Assembly: GCA_036677805.1 (NCBI GenBank)
Contig: JAVBVS010000009.1
Location: 186,001 to 250,000 of the forward strand
Reading direction: 5' to 3'
DNA: 64,000 nucleotides
Origin: SIG78 sp036677805
GTDB taxonomy: Bacteria > Verrucomicrobiota > Lentisphaeria > Victivallales > Victivallaceae
The first letter of the stretch is position 1, and every line of letters starts with the position of its first letter. Both the position numbers and the translations under genes were made by a program. The notes beneath the pieces are model-generated. The model was given only the letters and a program-made list of their open reading frames with translations, was not told the DNA's origin and did not search any database. Below are positions 8,226 through 17,025 of the stretch, piece after piece.

Positions 8226-9224
8226 ATGGAATACAGGGCGGATGAGGCACGGTACGACCGGATGGCGTATCGGCGATGCGGCAAATCGGGACTGAAACTG
8301 CCCGCGGTGTCGCTGGGATTGTGGCACAACTTCGGTTCGGTCGACGTTTACGAGAATGCGCGGAAAATGATTCAGACCGCGTTCGACCACGGCGTCACCC
8401 ACTTCGATCTGGCCAACAATTACGGGCCGGAACCCGGCTCGGCCGAAATCACCTTGGGGCGCATCCTCAAACAGGACCTGGCCGCGTACCGCGACGAACT
8501 GGTGATTTCCAGCAAGGCCGGTTATCTGATGTGGCCCGGCCCCTACGGCGAGTGGGGTTCGCGCAAAAATCTGATCGCCAGCTGCGATCAGAGCCTCAAG
8601 CGGCTCGGCCTCGATTATGTCGATATCTTTTACCACCACCGGCCCGATATGGATACGCCGCTCGAAGAAAGCATGCTGGCGCTCGATCACATCGTGCGCA
8701 GCGGCCGCGCGCTCTACGCCGGGATTTCCAACTACGACGCCGAACGCACCCGCGGGGCCGCCGCGATTCTGCGCGAACTCAAGACGCCCTTCCTCATTCA
8801 TCAGGTGCGCTACAATATGCTTGCCCGGCAGAACGGGCAGGCGGGCTTGCCGGAGGCGCTGCGGGATTGCGGCCTCGGCGCGATCGTCTTTTCGCCGCTG
8901 GCGCAGGGGCTTCTGAGCGGGCGTTATCTCGACGGGGCCATTCCCGCCGATTCGCGCGCCGCCCGCGCCCACTTCCTGAAGCCGGAACAGATTACGCCGG
9001 ATTTGCTGGAGCGGCTGCGTCAGCTCAATGCGTTGGCGCAACAGCGTGGACAAACGCTCGCCCAGATGGCGTTGGCATGGCTCCTCCGGCAGGACTGGAT
9101 CACCAGCGTTCTGATCGGAGCGAGTTCCCCGGAACAGATTCTCGACTCCTTGCGGGCGACAGGCAACATCGCGTTCGCCGAGGCGGAGCTTCAGGCCATC
9201 GACGGATTGTGCGTCGCGCCATAA
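8226..9224 (+). CDS. Aldo/keto reductase, YghZ (L-glyceraldehyde 3-phosphate reductase) type
   Basis: NADPH-dependent reductase with a TIM barrel. It matches the E. coli YghZ/Gpr type closely: YRRCGKSGLKLPAVSLGLWH at the N-terminus, THFDLANNYGPEPGSAE with the catalytic Asp/Tyr, ISSKAGYLMWPGPYGEWGSR with the catalytic Lys, and FYHHRPD with the His. The C-terminal QMALAWLLRQD and VLIGASSPEQ contribute to the cofactor site. This type reduces L-glyceraldehyde 3-phosphate and also methylglyoxal. ATG 8226 has AGGAG ten bases upstream and gives 332 residues, the normal length; the frame is open further upstream but without family similarity. It is a single gene divergent from leuC and convergent with the DUF3999-like gene. 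Confidence 0.9.
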   Translation: MEYRADEARYDRMAYRRCGKSGLKLPAVSLGLWHNFGSVDVYENARKMIQTAFDHGVTHFDLANNYGPEPGSAEITLGRILKQDLAAYRDELVISSKAGYLMWPGPYGEWGSRKNLIASCDQSLKRLGLDYVDIFYHHRPDMDTPLEESMLALDHIVRSGRALYAGISNYDAERTRGAAAILRELKTPFLIHQVRYNMLARQNGQAGLPEALRDCGLGAIVFSPLAQGLLSGRYLDGAIPADSRAARAHFLKPEQITPDLLERLRQLNALAQQRGQTLAQMALAWLLRQDWITSVLIGASSPEQILDSLRATGNIAFAEAELQAIDGLCVAP

Positions 9225-9234
9225 CCTCCGACGT

Positions 9235-10515
9235 TCAGTCCGCCGGCAGCGTGGCGTCGATATGCCGCAATCGGCGGAGGATGCCGTAAAGCAGGAAACC
9301 CGCCCCGATCAGCAGCATCGCCGACAAGACCCAGCGGTAGGAACTGGCCACGGCGCTGCGGCCCGGCCGGAAGGGGTTGTTTTCGACTTTGCCCAGCGTA
9401 TAACGGCCGGGTTGTTCGTCACCGAGATGTTCGAAATGAGTTTTCAGGTCGTAATCCGGGCGCGGCGCCTTGCCGCCGTAGTAAAGCCAGAGGGCTTCGG
9501 CGGCGAAACGGCCCGGGATGATGATGCGGTATCCGGCGCTCAGGGCGCTGAGCTGGATGTTTTCGAGCGGCGGATCGTTGCCGTTCTGGATTTCCAGCGC
9601 ATAAAACTTATACCGGCTTTCCGGGAGTTCCACCGTGGAGGTGGTATCCGAATCGATCCGCCGGATGGTTCCCCCGGAAATCGGTACCCAGATGCGCTGA
9701 TTGTCGCTGCCCGCCCAGGTGACCCGGCGCTGGTAAAGCGGCGTGGCGACGGTGATCTTGATCTGGGTCAGTGGAGCGCGGTCGGAGCGAAAAATCACCA
9801 CGGTCTTGCCATTGTCGTGGCTCCGGGAAATTTCAGTCAGCTGGGCCGGAAAAAGCTGCGGCGCGCCGGGCAGATCGTATGACGTGGTACGGTAAACCCG
9901 CAACGCGTCGATTTTCAGCGGTGTTTCCGGCGGCGTGGCTCCGGTCGCGCCGAAAATCAGACGGATGATCCGTCCGCTCAGGGGGCGGGGAAAATTCAAC
10001 TTGCGGCTGGTCAGCTCCAGCTGTTTGCTGTAATCGAGGAAACGGTATTCCGGGACTGCCGTTGCCCAATTGCCGCCGTCGCCGACCGCCACACTGACCG
10101 TTTTTTCAAAATCCTTTTCCGGCGTGACCAGTTCGATGGACGAGATGCCGCCGGTGGCGGCTTCCAGTTCGAATTCCACGGCCGACCGCCCGTCGGCCAA
10201 GGTCTGGACGCCGGTGAATTTGCCCGGCAATAATTCTTCTTTTTGCGCCTGCGAGGTCTGGATCAGGCGTTCGACGGTGAAAGGCACGACCTGCCGGTCG
10301 ATGTCGATCAGGCGCAGGTCGGTGTTCAGATTGTCGATGGCCTCATACAGCGAGGAATCAAAATCAATCGCATACCAGGCGCGTCCGGATTCCCCCGGAG
10401 CACGGACGGCCGACCGGACATAGCGAAAATTTTCCAGCAGGGATTCCGGCGCCGCCGGAAGCGGCAGCGTTGCGAGAACCCCTGCCGCAAGCGCCAGTTT
10501 GAGAATGCGGATCAT
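9235..10515 (-). CDS. DUF3999-like exported membrane-anchored protein
   Basis: The 426-residue protein has an N-terminal signal peptide (MIRILKLALAAGVLATLPLPAAP), a long beta-rich extracytoplasmic region, and one C-terminal membrane helix (WVLSAMLLIGAGFLLYGIL) followed by basic RRLRH. This layout and motifs such as EYRFLDYSKQLELTS fit the DUF3999 family, whose function is unknown; the assignment is by resemblance only. The protein is probably anchored in the inner membrane with the bulk in the periplasm. It is convergent with the aldo/keto reductase with only ten bases between the stops, and no terminator hairpin was seen there. It lies downstream of leuA on the same strand, 29 nt from its stop. 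Confidence 0.55.
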   Translation of the reverse strand: MIRILKLALAAGVLATLPLPAAPESLLENFRYVRSAVRAPGESGRAWYAIDFDSSLYEAIDNLNTDLRLIDIDRQVVPFTVERLIQTSQAQKEELLPGKFTGVQTLADGRSAVEFELEAATGGISSIELVTPEKDFEKTVSVAVGDGGNWATAVPEYRFLDYSKQLELTSRKLNFPRPLSGRIIRLIFGATGATPPETPLKIDALRVYRTTSYDLPGAPQLFPAQLTEISRSHDNGKTVVIFRSDRAPLTQIKITVATPLYQRRVTWAGSDNQRIWVPISGGTIRRIDSDTTSTVELPESRYKFYALEIQNGNDPPLENIQLSALSAGYRIIIPGRFAAEALWLYYGGKAPRPDYDLKTHFEHLGDEQPGRYTLGKVENNPFRPGRSAVASSYRWVLSAMLLIGAGFLLYGILRRLRHIDATLPAD

Positions 10516-10544
10516 AACCCCGTCTTTCCGAAACAGTGGGAAGT

Positions 10545-12251
10545 TTACGCTTTTTTCGGCTCGATGCGCTGTCTGGCCGAGCGATTCAACGCGCTGACCA
10601 AGGCCGCAACCGCGGTCCGGGCAATATCCGAATGTGACCCTGCGCCGTAAATCAGCTCGCCGGTTTCCTTCAATCGAATCCCGACGAAAGCCAGCGCTTT
10701 GGCGTTTTTATCCTTGCCAAGGGTATGTTCGGAGTAATCCTCCAGCTCGAAGGGCGGCACCAGCTTGCTCTTTTTGAGGCCGCCGGTGACTGCCGACAAC
10801 AGGCCATTGCCGCGCGCGGTCAAGGTTTCGGTCTGGTCGTTGAAACGCAGTTTGAACTGCACTTCCACCTGGCCCTTTGCGATATTCTGGGTGATGCGCG
10901 AATATTCCGAGAGATTGTAGGGACCGGTGAGGTTCACGAAATTTTCTTCGAAGACCTTGCGAATATCCGCCGCACTGATTTCGCCGCCGCGGGATTCGGC
11001 GACTTTCTGCACCGCCGCGCCGATGGCCGGATGCATCGCCTTGGGCGCGAAGATGCCGAATTCCTTTTCCAGAATGAAGGCCACGCCACCTTTGCCCGAT
11101 TGACTGTTGATCCGGATCAGCTGTTCATAACTGCGGCCGACATCTTTGGGATCGATGTGCAGATACGGCATTTTCCAGCCCTGATGGAAGAATGCGGCGG
11201 TGGCGTCGACTTGCTCCAGACCTTTGCGGATCGCGTCCTGATGCGAGCCGGAAAAGGCGGTGAACACCAGTTTTCCGGCATAGGGATGGCGCGGATGGAC
11301 TTCAATGCCCGAAGCCTCCTCCACCGTCGTCACGATTTCCGGCAGGTTGTGAAAATCCAGACGGGTATCGATGCCGCGGCTGTAGAGATTGAGCGCCAGG
11401 ACCAGCAAATCCAGATTGCCGGTGCGTTCGCCGTGGCCGAAAATAGTGCCTTCCACCCGTTCCGCCCCCGCCAGCAAAGCTAGTTCGCTGGCCGCGACCG
11501 CGCAGCCCTGATCGTTGTGGGCGTGGATGCTGACGGTGGTTTCCGCCATATAGGGATAATGGGTGATGAAATACTCGATCATATCCGCGTAATGGTTGGG
11601 CGGACGCCGTTCCACCGTGGCGGGCAGATTCAGAATGAAATCGTGCTTGTTCGCGGGCCCCCAGGCTTCCTTGACCTTGGCGCAGACGTCGATTACGAAA
11701 TCCAGATCGCTGTCGGTAAATTCTTCGGGGGAGAATTCATAGCCGACGCAGTGACTCAAGCCGGCTTTGGCCAGCGCGGCCTTGACCAGGCGCGTTCCTT
11801 CGACCGCCATTGCTTCAACCTGTGCCCGGTCGCGTCCGAAAACAAACCTGCCGTGCAGATCGGAGGTCGCCACATAACAGTGCACGACCGCCTGTTTGAC
11901 GCCGGCCAATGCCTCCACCGTCCGGTCGATCAGATGTTCGCGCGCCTGGGTCAAGACCGAAATGCGCACATCGGCCGGAATCAGATTCTGTTCGATCAAT
12001 TCACGCACAAAGTCGAAATCATCCTGCGAGGCCGATGGGAAGCCCACTTCGATTTCCTTGAAACCGATGCGGCAGAGCATGGCGAAGAACTCCCGCTTGA
12101 CTTCGGGCGACATCGGCACCGGCAGCGATTGATTGCCGTCGCGCAGATCGACGCTGGTCCAAATCGGAGCCCGGGTGACGACACGGTCGGGCCATTGGCG
12201 GGTTGTGATCGGGATCGCCGCCGGGGCTTTATATTTGGGGTCGGTATTCAT
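10545..12251 (-). CDS. leuA: 2-isopropylmalate synthase
   Basis: LeuA condenses acetyl-CoA with 2-oxoisovalerate, the first step of leucine synthesis. It belongs to the longer type found in actinobacteria and yeast (LeuA2): WTSVDLRDGNQSLPVPMSP with the metal-binding Asp, FKEIEVGFPSASQDDFDFV, SIHAHNDQGCAVAASELAL with the HxH metal site, and EGTIFGHGERTGNLDL. The C-terminal regulatory domain (about residues 430-568) is present, so leucine feedback is likely. ATG 12251 has AAGGA about ten bases upstream and gives 568 residues. It is not adjacent to leuCD; the pathway is split by the reductase and DUF3999 genes. Confidence 0.95.
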   Translation of the reverse strand: MNTDPKYKAPAAIPITTRQWPDRVVTRAPIWTSVDLRDGNQSLPVPMSPEVKREFFAMLCRIGFKEIEVGFPSASQDDFDFVRELIEQNLIPADVRISVLTQAREHLIDRTVEALAGVKQAVVHCYVATSDLHGRFVFGRDRAQVEAMAVEGTRLVKAALAKAGLSHCVGYEFSPEEFTDSDLDFVIDVCAKVKEAWGPANKHDFILNLPATVERRPPNHYADMIEYFITHYPYMAETTVSIHAHNDQGCAVAASELALLAGAERVEGTIFGHGERTGNLDLLVLALNLYSRGIDTRLDFHNLPEIVTTVEEASGIEVHPRHPYAGKLVFTAFSGSHQDAIRKGLEQVDATAAFFHQGWKMPYLHIDPKDVGRSYEQLIRINSQSGKGGVAFILEKEFGIFAPKAMHPAIGAAVQKVAESRGGEISAADIRKVFEENFVNLTGPYNLSEYSRITQNIAKGQVEVQFKLRFNDQTETLTARGNGLLSAVTGGLKKSKLVPPFELEDYSEHTLGKDKNAKALAFVGIRLKETGELIYGAGSHSDIARTAVAALVSALNRSARQRIEPKKA

Positions 12252-12352
12252 AAAAACATTCCTTCCGGTCCATGGCAAAAAAAATTCATAACAGATAATA
12301 TAATCCCAAAAATGGTGTTGCGCCACAGGAAAGGAGTTGGAATTGCGCGATT

Positions 12353-13147
12353 TTACGCTTTTTTGTCGCCGGAAGCCGGGTCGCCGCGCCGGTTTACGAT
12401 GCGCGCCGCCGCGCAGGCCGCGCCGAAACCGTTGTCGATATTGACCACCGAAACGCCGTTGGCGCAGCTGTTGAGCATGGCCAGCAGCGGAGTCATGCCG
12501 CCGAGTCCGGCGCCGTAGCCGACGCTGGTCGGCACCGCGATCACCGGCGCCGCCACCAGCCCGGCCACCACGCTCGGCAAGGCGCCTTCCATGCCCGCCA
12601 CCGCAACGATCGCATCGGCGCCGGCGAGCCGGTCGAGCACCTTGAGCAGGCGATGCAGTCCGGCGATGCCCACATCGACGATCACTTCCGCATGGCAATC
12701 GCAGGCGGCCAGCGTGGCTTCGGCTTCCAGCGCAACTTTGAGGTCGCTGGTGCCCGCGGCCAGAATCACCACGTTGCCCCGTTTCGGCCGTCCGGCGTCG
12801 CGCCAGAGAAAACAGCCGGACTGCGGATTGAATTCGGCCTCCGGAAATGCTTCCAGCAGCATTCGCCCGGCGGTTTCGCCGAGGCGGGTGACCAGCACAG
12901 TGCTGCCGCGGTCACGCAATTCCGCGACAATGGCAAGAAGCTGTTCGACCGTCTTTCCAGCGCCATACACGAACTCGGCAAAACCGCAACGGGTCTGCCG
13001 GTCATGGTCAAGCCGGGCGACGATCAAATCCGCTCCGTTCTCCGCGGCGTCCAGGCCGGCCCGCTCCGGGCAGGCGAGGGCCAGTGCGGCGGCGATATCG
13101 ATGGCGCCGGATCGCAATTGGATTAAAATTTCTTCAATCGTGATCAT
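12353..13147 (-). CDS. larB: Pyridinium-3,5-biscarboxylic acid mononucleotide synthase (LarB)
   Basis: LarB carboxylates and hydrolyses nicotinic acid adenine dinucleotide in the synthesis of the nickel-pincer cofactor of lactate racemase and related racemases. The protein shows the PurE-like core of the family: VVILAAGTSDLKVALEAEAT, VVAGMEGALPSVVAGLVAAP and VGYGAGLGGMTPLL, ending in VVNIDNGFGAACAA. Its 264 residues match the usual length. ATG 13147 has a weak AAGGA about eleven bases upstream. It lies upstream of leuA on the same strand (101-nt gap). No larC, larE or larA is present in the window, so the rest of the pathway must lie elsewhere. Confidence 0.88.
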   Translation of the reverse strand: MITIEEILIQLRSGAIDIAAALALACPERAGLDAAENGADLIVARLDHDRQTRCGFAEFVYGAGKTVEQLLAIVAELRDRGSTVLVTRLGETAGRMLLEAFPEAEFNPQSGCFLWRDAGRPKRGNVVILAAGTSDLKVALEAEATLAACDCHAEVIVDVGIAGLHRLLKVLDRLAGADAIVAVAGMEGALPSVVAGLVAAPVIAVPTSVGYGAGLGGMTPLLAMLNSCANGVSVVNIDNGFGAACAAARIVNRRGDPASGDKKA

Positions 13148-13242
13148 TTTCGGGCAAAAATCCTTGAAAAAAACTTTTGATAATGTATCATAAAAACAGC
13201 GATCTTGCAAATCGAAACCCGGGAAAGATGGGATTGGAATTA

Positions 13243-13839
13243 ATGACGCGTTCTTCGAATTTGTTCCGCTGTTGTTTTCTCGACCGTGACGGCGTGGTTA
13301 ATCGCGAGGTCGATTACCTGTTTGAACCCGACCGGACCGTGCTGGAGGAGGATATCGTGCCCGCGCTCCGGAGCATTCACCGCCATGGCTTTCTGGCGGT
13401 GGTGGTGACCAATCAATCGGGCGTCGCCCGCGGCATGTACGGCGAAGCGGATGTGCATGCGGTGCATGCCAGAATTCAGCAACTGCTCGGAACTTACGGC
13501 GAGAAAATCGATGCATTTTACTACTGTCCTCACCATCCCGAAATCACCGGTGAGTGCGATTGCCGCAAACCGCTCGGCGGCATGTTGCGGCGTGCGGCTG
13601 CCGAGCTTGGCATTGATCTGTCGCAATCGCTCATGATCGGGGACCGGATCAGCGATGTCAAAGCCGGATTGGCCGCGGGATGCGCCCGGAGTTATCTGGT
13701 CCGGACCGGTTACGGATCGACGACCTTGCGCGAAAGCGATTGTTCGGCGGTGACGGTGGCGGACAACGCATTGGCGGCATTCGAGGACTTCCTGAATGCC
13801 GGAACAAATGGCGCTTCCGGGCGGTCGAAGCAACCATAA
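13243..13839 (+). CDS. gmhB: D-glycero-D-manno-heptose-1,7-bisphosphate 7-phosphatase
   Basis: HAD-family phosphatase of ADP-heptose synthesis for lipopolysaccharide inner core. Motif I is FLDRDGVVNREVDYL, motif II VVTNQSGVARG, and the family-specific zinc loop reads YYCPHHPE followed by CDCRKP; motif IV is MIGDRISDVKAGLAAGC. The last 20 residues are low in conservation. The start is uncertain: ATG 13243 (chosen, 198 residues, close to E. coli GmhB) or ATG 13228; neither has a strong Shine-Dalgarno. It is divergent from larB; the gap holds a small palindrome TGATA-ATG-TATCA. It precedes lepB by 17 nt. Confidence 0.88.
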   Translation: MTRSSNLFRCCFLDRDGVVNREVDYLFEPDRTVLEEDIVPALRSIHRHGFLAVVVTNQSGVARGMYGEADVHAVHARIQQLLGTYGEKIDAFYYCPHHPEITGECDCRKPLGGMLRRAAAELGIDLSQSLMIGDRISDVKAGLAAGCARSYLVRTGYGSTTLRESDCSAVTVADNALAAFEDFLNAGTNGASGRSKQP

Positions 13840-13856
13840 AACCAAGCGAGGTTGTT

Positions 13857-14381
13857 ATGAAGGACACCACCATCCACGCCGGTGAAATCGTCTGGAAAGC
13901 CATTCGGAATTTTTTTCTTCCCCGTCCGAACCGGTGGTTTTTTCTCCGGCTCGGCGTCACCGCGCTGGTGGCTTTCCTGGTTTTCAAATATGCGCTGGTG
14001 CCGTGCGTGATTTCCGGGGCGAGCATGGAGCCGACGGTGCATTCCAATGGCTTCACCTTCTGCTGGCGCGGCAAGTATCTCCGGCATTCGCCGCAACGCG
14101 GCGATATCGTGATCATCAAATACGACAAGGGCATCTACTTTCTGAAGCGGGTGGTTGGAATGCCCGGAGAAATGGTGTCCTTCCGCGACGGCAAGCTTTA
14201 TGTCAACGGCAGTTTTCAGGACGAACCCTATGTGGTCTTTCCGTCGGATTGGGATATGGACCCGGTCAAGGTCGGCGACGGCGAGTATTATGTGGTCGGC
14301 GACAACCGCTCCATGCCGTTCGCCCAGCATCAGAAGGGCGTGGTCCGGTCCGGGCGGATCATCGGCGCACCGCTGTTCTGA
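13857..14381 (+). CDS. lepB: Signal peptidase I
   Basis: Membrane-bound Ser/Lys protease that removes Sec signal peptides. One N-terminal membrane helix (about residues 25-45, LRLGVTALVAFLVFKYALV) is followed by the catalytic Ser in SGASMEPT and the catalytic Lys in YFLKRVVGMPGE. The later GDNR box is present (VVGDNRSMPFAQHQKG), but the usual SxDSR continuation is replaced, and only a single short periplasmic domain follows. At 174 residues it is a compact form, like those of Gram-positive and PVC bacteria. The start at 13857 follows the gmhB stop by 17 nt. It may be one of several signal peptidases; the many secreted proteins of the window would be its substrates. Confidence 0.85.
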   Translation: MKDTTIHAGEIVWKAIRNFFLPRPNRWFFLRLGVTALVAFLVFKYALVPCVISGASMEPTVHSNGFTFCWRGKYLRHSPQRGDIVIIKYDKGIYFLKRVVGMPGEMVSFRDGKLYVNGSFQDEPYVVFPSDWDMDPVKVGDGEYYVVGDNRSMPFAQHQKGVVRSGRIIGAPLF

Positions 14382-14407
14382 AGTCGGATAGAAAAATACG
14401 GTGAGAA

Positions 14408-14465
14408 CTGCGGTTTCCGCTGGAATGAGGAGGAAATCAGTCATTCCAGCGGAAACAGTCCGCAG
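14408..14465. terminator. Large hairpin between convergent lepB and glycosidase-like gene
   Basis: A perfect 15-bp stem, TTTCCGCTGGAATGA (14414-14428) with TCATTCCAGCGGAAA (14441-14455), is extended by CTGCGG/CCGCAG outside. The loop is 12 bases. It lies between the convergent stops at 14381 and 14483 and can act on both strands; neither side has a perfect U-run. Confidence 0.65.
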
Positions 14466-14482
14466 ATTCAATTTGGAAAATA

Positions 14483-17002
14483 TTATTTTACAGCGGCAAC
14501 CCTGCTTTCGACCGCTGAAAGATCAAGCGCGGTGGCGTCAGTGGCGCGGGTCGAATAAATATTGACATCGTAAGCCGGCATGGGTTCACTCAGAATATTT
14601 CCGGGTGTTTGAACGGCACGTTGTTCGGAAACCACATGCCATTCTTTCGCGGCACCGGCGGGCAGGGTGATTTTTGGGGTTATTTCCCGGGGCGCGCAGT
14701 TGATCGCCAACACATAATCTGCACCGTCGATATTCTCGGCATAAACCGCAATAAACTTGTCTTTGGCAACGCCGGTGAATGTTAACGGAGTGCGCTTGCG
14801 GGGTGACAGGATCAGTTTTTTGAGCAGTTTCGCTTCACGGGCCAGAAAGGGACCGCCGATCGCACATTCCGGATATTTCCAGGCGTACGAATAACTCCAG
14901 AAGCAGATTGCCGTCGCCCCCATCGCCACCGCCTGGTATTGCATGTTGCGCAACTCGACAAGATTGGGCATCCGGTTATTAAGCGTGCCAAAATCACCAT
15001 AATTGAACCCCTGGGGGGTAATCCAGCATCCCTGGCCGGTTTCACGGGCGACGGCGGCGAATTGCGAGACGCGTTCAATGGGTGAACTGGCATATCCTCC
15101 GGCCAGAAAACATGGATAGGGATCGGGCATCAGAATATCGGAACAGTCGGCATATTTGACGATGCCGTCGATGGTATCGTTGACAATAATCGTCGGGTGA
15201 TGCGGATCGGCTTGAGCCACGATATGGTGAATGGCGCGCAACCGCTCGGGCAACCACGGCACCAGTTCCGGTTCATCCGCCAGATACCATGCCGCAAGGG
15301 CTGGATGATCTTTGAACCGTGTTACGAAATCAGCAATCGCGGTGGCTTCCGGCTGAGTCAGCGGAAGCATGGCCTGGGAACGCCCGCTCATCGCCGGATC
15401 AGGATAGGGGTAAATGAAAACCTTTTCGTCGCGGGCGTGAATGCCGTCGAGGAATTTCCGGATGGGAGCCTCACCGGAATTTTTAAAATGCACAGGTATC
15501 GGATAAAACATATTGAAATTATATTCACTGGTATCGGTCGGGCGTTTCTCCATTGGGTCGAGGCCCTTGTCCATATTCCACCAGCCATAAAGCAGAATCG
15601 GCTGATTCTGCCAGAGCGGCACCTTGTCGGCGTCAAGCCTGAGTTCGCTCGGGACAGGCGAAAGCTTGCGAATCACGCGTTTGAGTTCGCCAATGATTCG
15701 ACTGTCAGCGTTTTTGACCGTCACCGTGAAAGTATATTCGCCCGGTTTCAGCTCGGGCAGCGGCGCGGAAATTGTTTGTAAGACCTCAGGTTGTGCCAGC
15801 TGTCCTTCCGTGATGGTCCGGTCGGCATTGTCGGCCAGTCGCCAATCGACAACCGCTTTTGCGAGTTCGGCCGGATCAAGCTGAAATTTAAGATCAAATT
15901 TTAATTCTCCGGCGACTTCTCCGGCATAAAAATTATCCCGCCAGGCGGGTGCGATGAAACGGACCGCAATGGAGGTGTAGTCCAAGCGGACCGGATATTG
16001 ACGGCGGGCAAGAAGGATATTGGAACGACGGTCGACAAGTTCGGCCACCAATTGCCGAGTTCCGACCTTTGCGGCCGGCAGCGCAAAGATCACTTCACGG
16101 CCTGCTCCGGCGGCAACCGCCGCGGGATATTCGCCGATCTTGTCGGGCTCATCGGCAAAATAAACCCTCAGTTTGGCAAAGCAGAGTTGCGGACTCTGGT
16201 TAACCAGATGCAGTGTGCCGGTGAATTCGAGTTTATCCGTTTTTTTCGATACTGCGGTGGCATAGGGCGGTTTGAATCCCCAGCAATAGCGTGCAAGATC
16301 GATTTCGGTAAGCTTCAGAGGAACAAACGCTCCCGGCTGCATGAATCCTCCGGCATGGATCGGGGCGAAGGTCGAGTAACTGGGGCGACCGGCTTCACCT
16401 TGAGGATAACGGGTGCGTGCGATATTGAAGGTCATGCCTTTTTCAAGAGTTCCGGCATCACATGCGAGATCGATGATCGGGATTGCGGTTTCAACGGTAT
16501 AGCCATTTTCATGGACGGCAGTGCGGGCGGTAAAACCGGCGGAGTCCCATTCGATGGTACCGACGTTGCCGCCCTGTCGCCGTTCGGCATCGAAAAGCGC
16601 GCCCCACGGACCGACCATGAACTGGAAAAACTCGGTGCCGTCGGCATTGGAATCGATATCGATTTCAACGCAATCGTCCTGGTAGATCATGTCATCACGT
16701 TGTGAAAAACGTGGTTGGGCGAGGTTGAACTTGCGCTCGGGTTCGGCGCATTCAATGACAATGTAAATGAATTTTTCATCATGCGCAATTTTGAATCGAG
16801 TGATGGCGGCGGACGGCAAGTCGGGGCTGTTGAGCATGGTGAATTGGTCATGCCAAGGCAGATTCTGCCAGCATGGATCATCGAGTTTGCCATCAAGAAC
16901 CGGCGGCTGGAGCAAATTCGGCGCAGTCACCGGGGCTGGTTTTTCGGCAATCGCCGACCATATCCCGGTTACAGCGAAAAGTACGGCCAGAATCTTCCTC
17001 AT
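14483..17002 (-). CDS. Secreted CBM9-domain glycoside hydrolase-like protein
   Basis: After a signal peptide (MRKILAVLFAVTGIWSAIA) residues about 28-220 form a CBM9/DOMON-type carbohydrate-binding domain beginning VLDGKLDDPCWQNLP. Two Ig-like stretches follow, then a TIM-barrel-like region around residues 460-750 with DHPALAAWYLADEPELVPWL, where DEPE is the probable catalytic carboxylate motif, and IIVNDTIDGIVKYADCSDIL. It is a paralogue of 21447-24302, sharing the DEPE motif and the NDTI-x-GI-x-DYAD run, but lacks the C-terminal discoidin-like domain. ATG 17002 has AAGGA six bases upstream. It is the last gene of the seven-gene operon. Its composition is more AT-rich than that of its paralogue, which suggests separate origin. 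The GH family and substrate are unknown. Confidence 0.72.
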   Translation of the reverse strand: MRKILAVLFAVTGIWSAIAEKPAPVTAPNLLQPPVLDGKLDDPCWQNLPWHDQFTMLNSPDLPSAAITRFKIAHDEKFIYIVIECAEPERKFNLAQPRFSQRDDMIYQDDCVEIDIDSNADGTEFFQFMVGPWGALFDAERRQGGNVGTIEWDSAGFTARTAVHENGYTVETAIPIIDLACDAGTLEKGMTFNIARTRYPQGEAGRPSYSTFAPIHAGGFMQPGAFVPLKLTEIDLARYCWGFKPPYATAVSKKTDKLEFTGTLHLVNQSPQLCFAKLRVYFADEPDKIGEYPAAVAAGAGREVIFALPAAKVGTRQLVAELVDRRSNILLARRQYPVRLDYTSIAVRFIAPAWRDNFYAGEVAGELKFDLKFQLDPAELAKAVVDWRLADNADRTITEGQLAQPEVLQTISAPLPELKPGEYTFTVTVKNADSRIIGELKRVIRKLSPVPSELRLDADKVPLWQNQPILLYGWWNMDKGLDPMEKRPTDTSEYNFNMFYPIPVHFKNSGEAPIRKFLDGIHARDEKVFIYPYPDPAMSGRSQAMLPLTQPEATAIADFVTRFKDHPALAAWYLADEPELVPWLPERLRAIHHIVAQADPHHPTIIVNDTIDGIVKYADCSDILMPDPYPCFLAGGYASSPIERVSQFAAVARETGQGCWITPQGFNYGDFGTLNNRMPNLVELRNMQYQAVAMGATAICFWSYSYAWKYPECAIGGPFLAREAKLLKKLILSPRKRTPLTFTGVAKDKFIAVYAENIDGADYVLAINCAPREITPKITLPAGAAKEWHVVSEQRAVQTPGNILSEPMPAYDVNIYSTRATDATALDLSAVESRVAAVK

Positions 17003-17025
17003 ATCTATCCTTATTGCAGTTCAAA

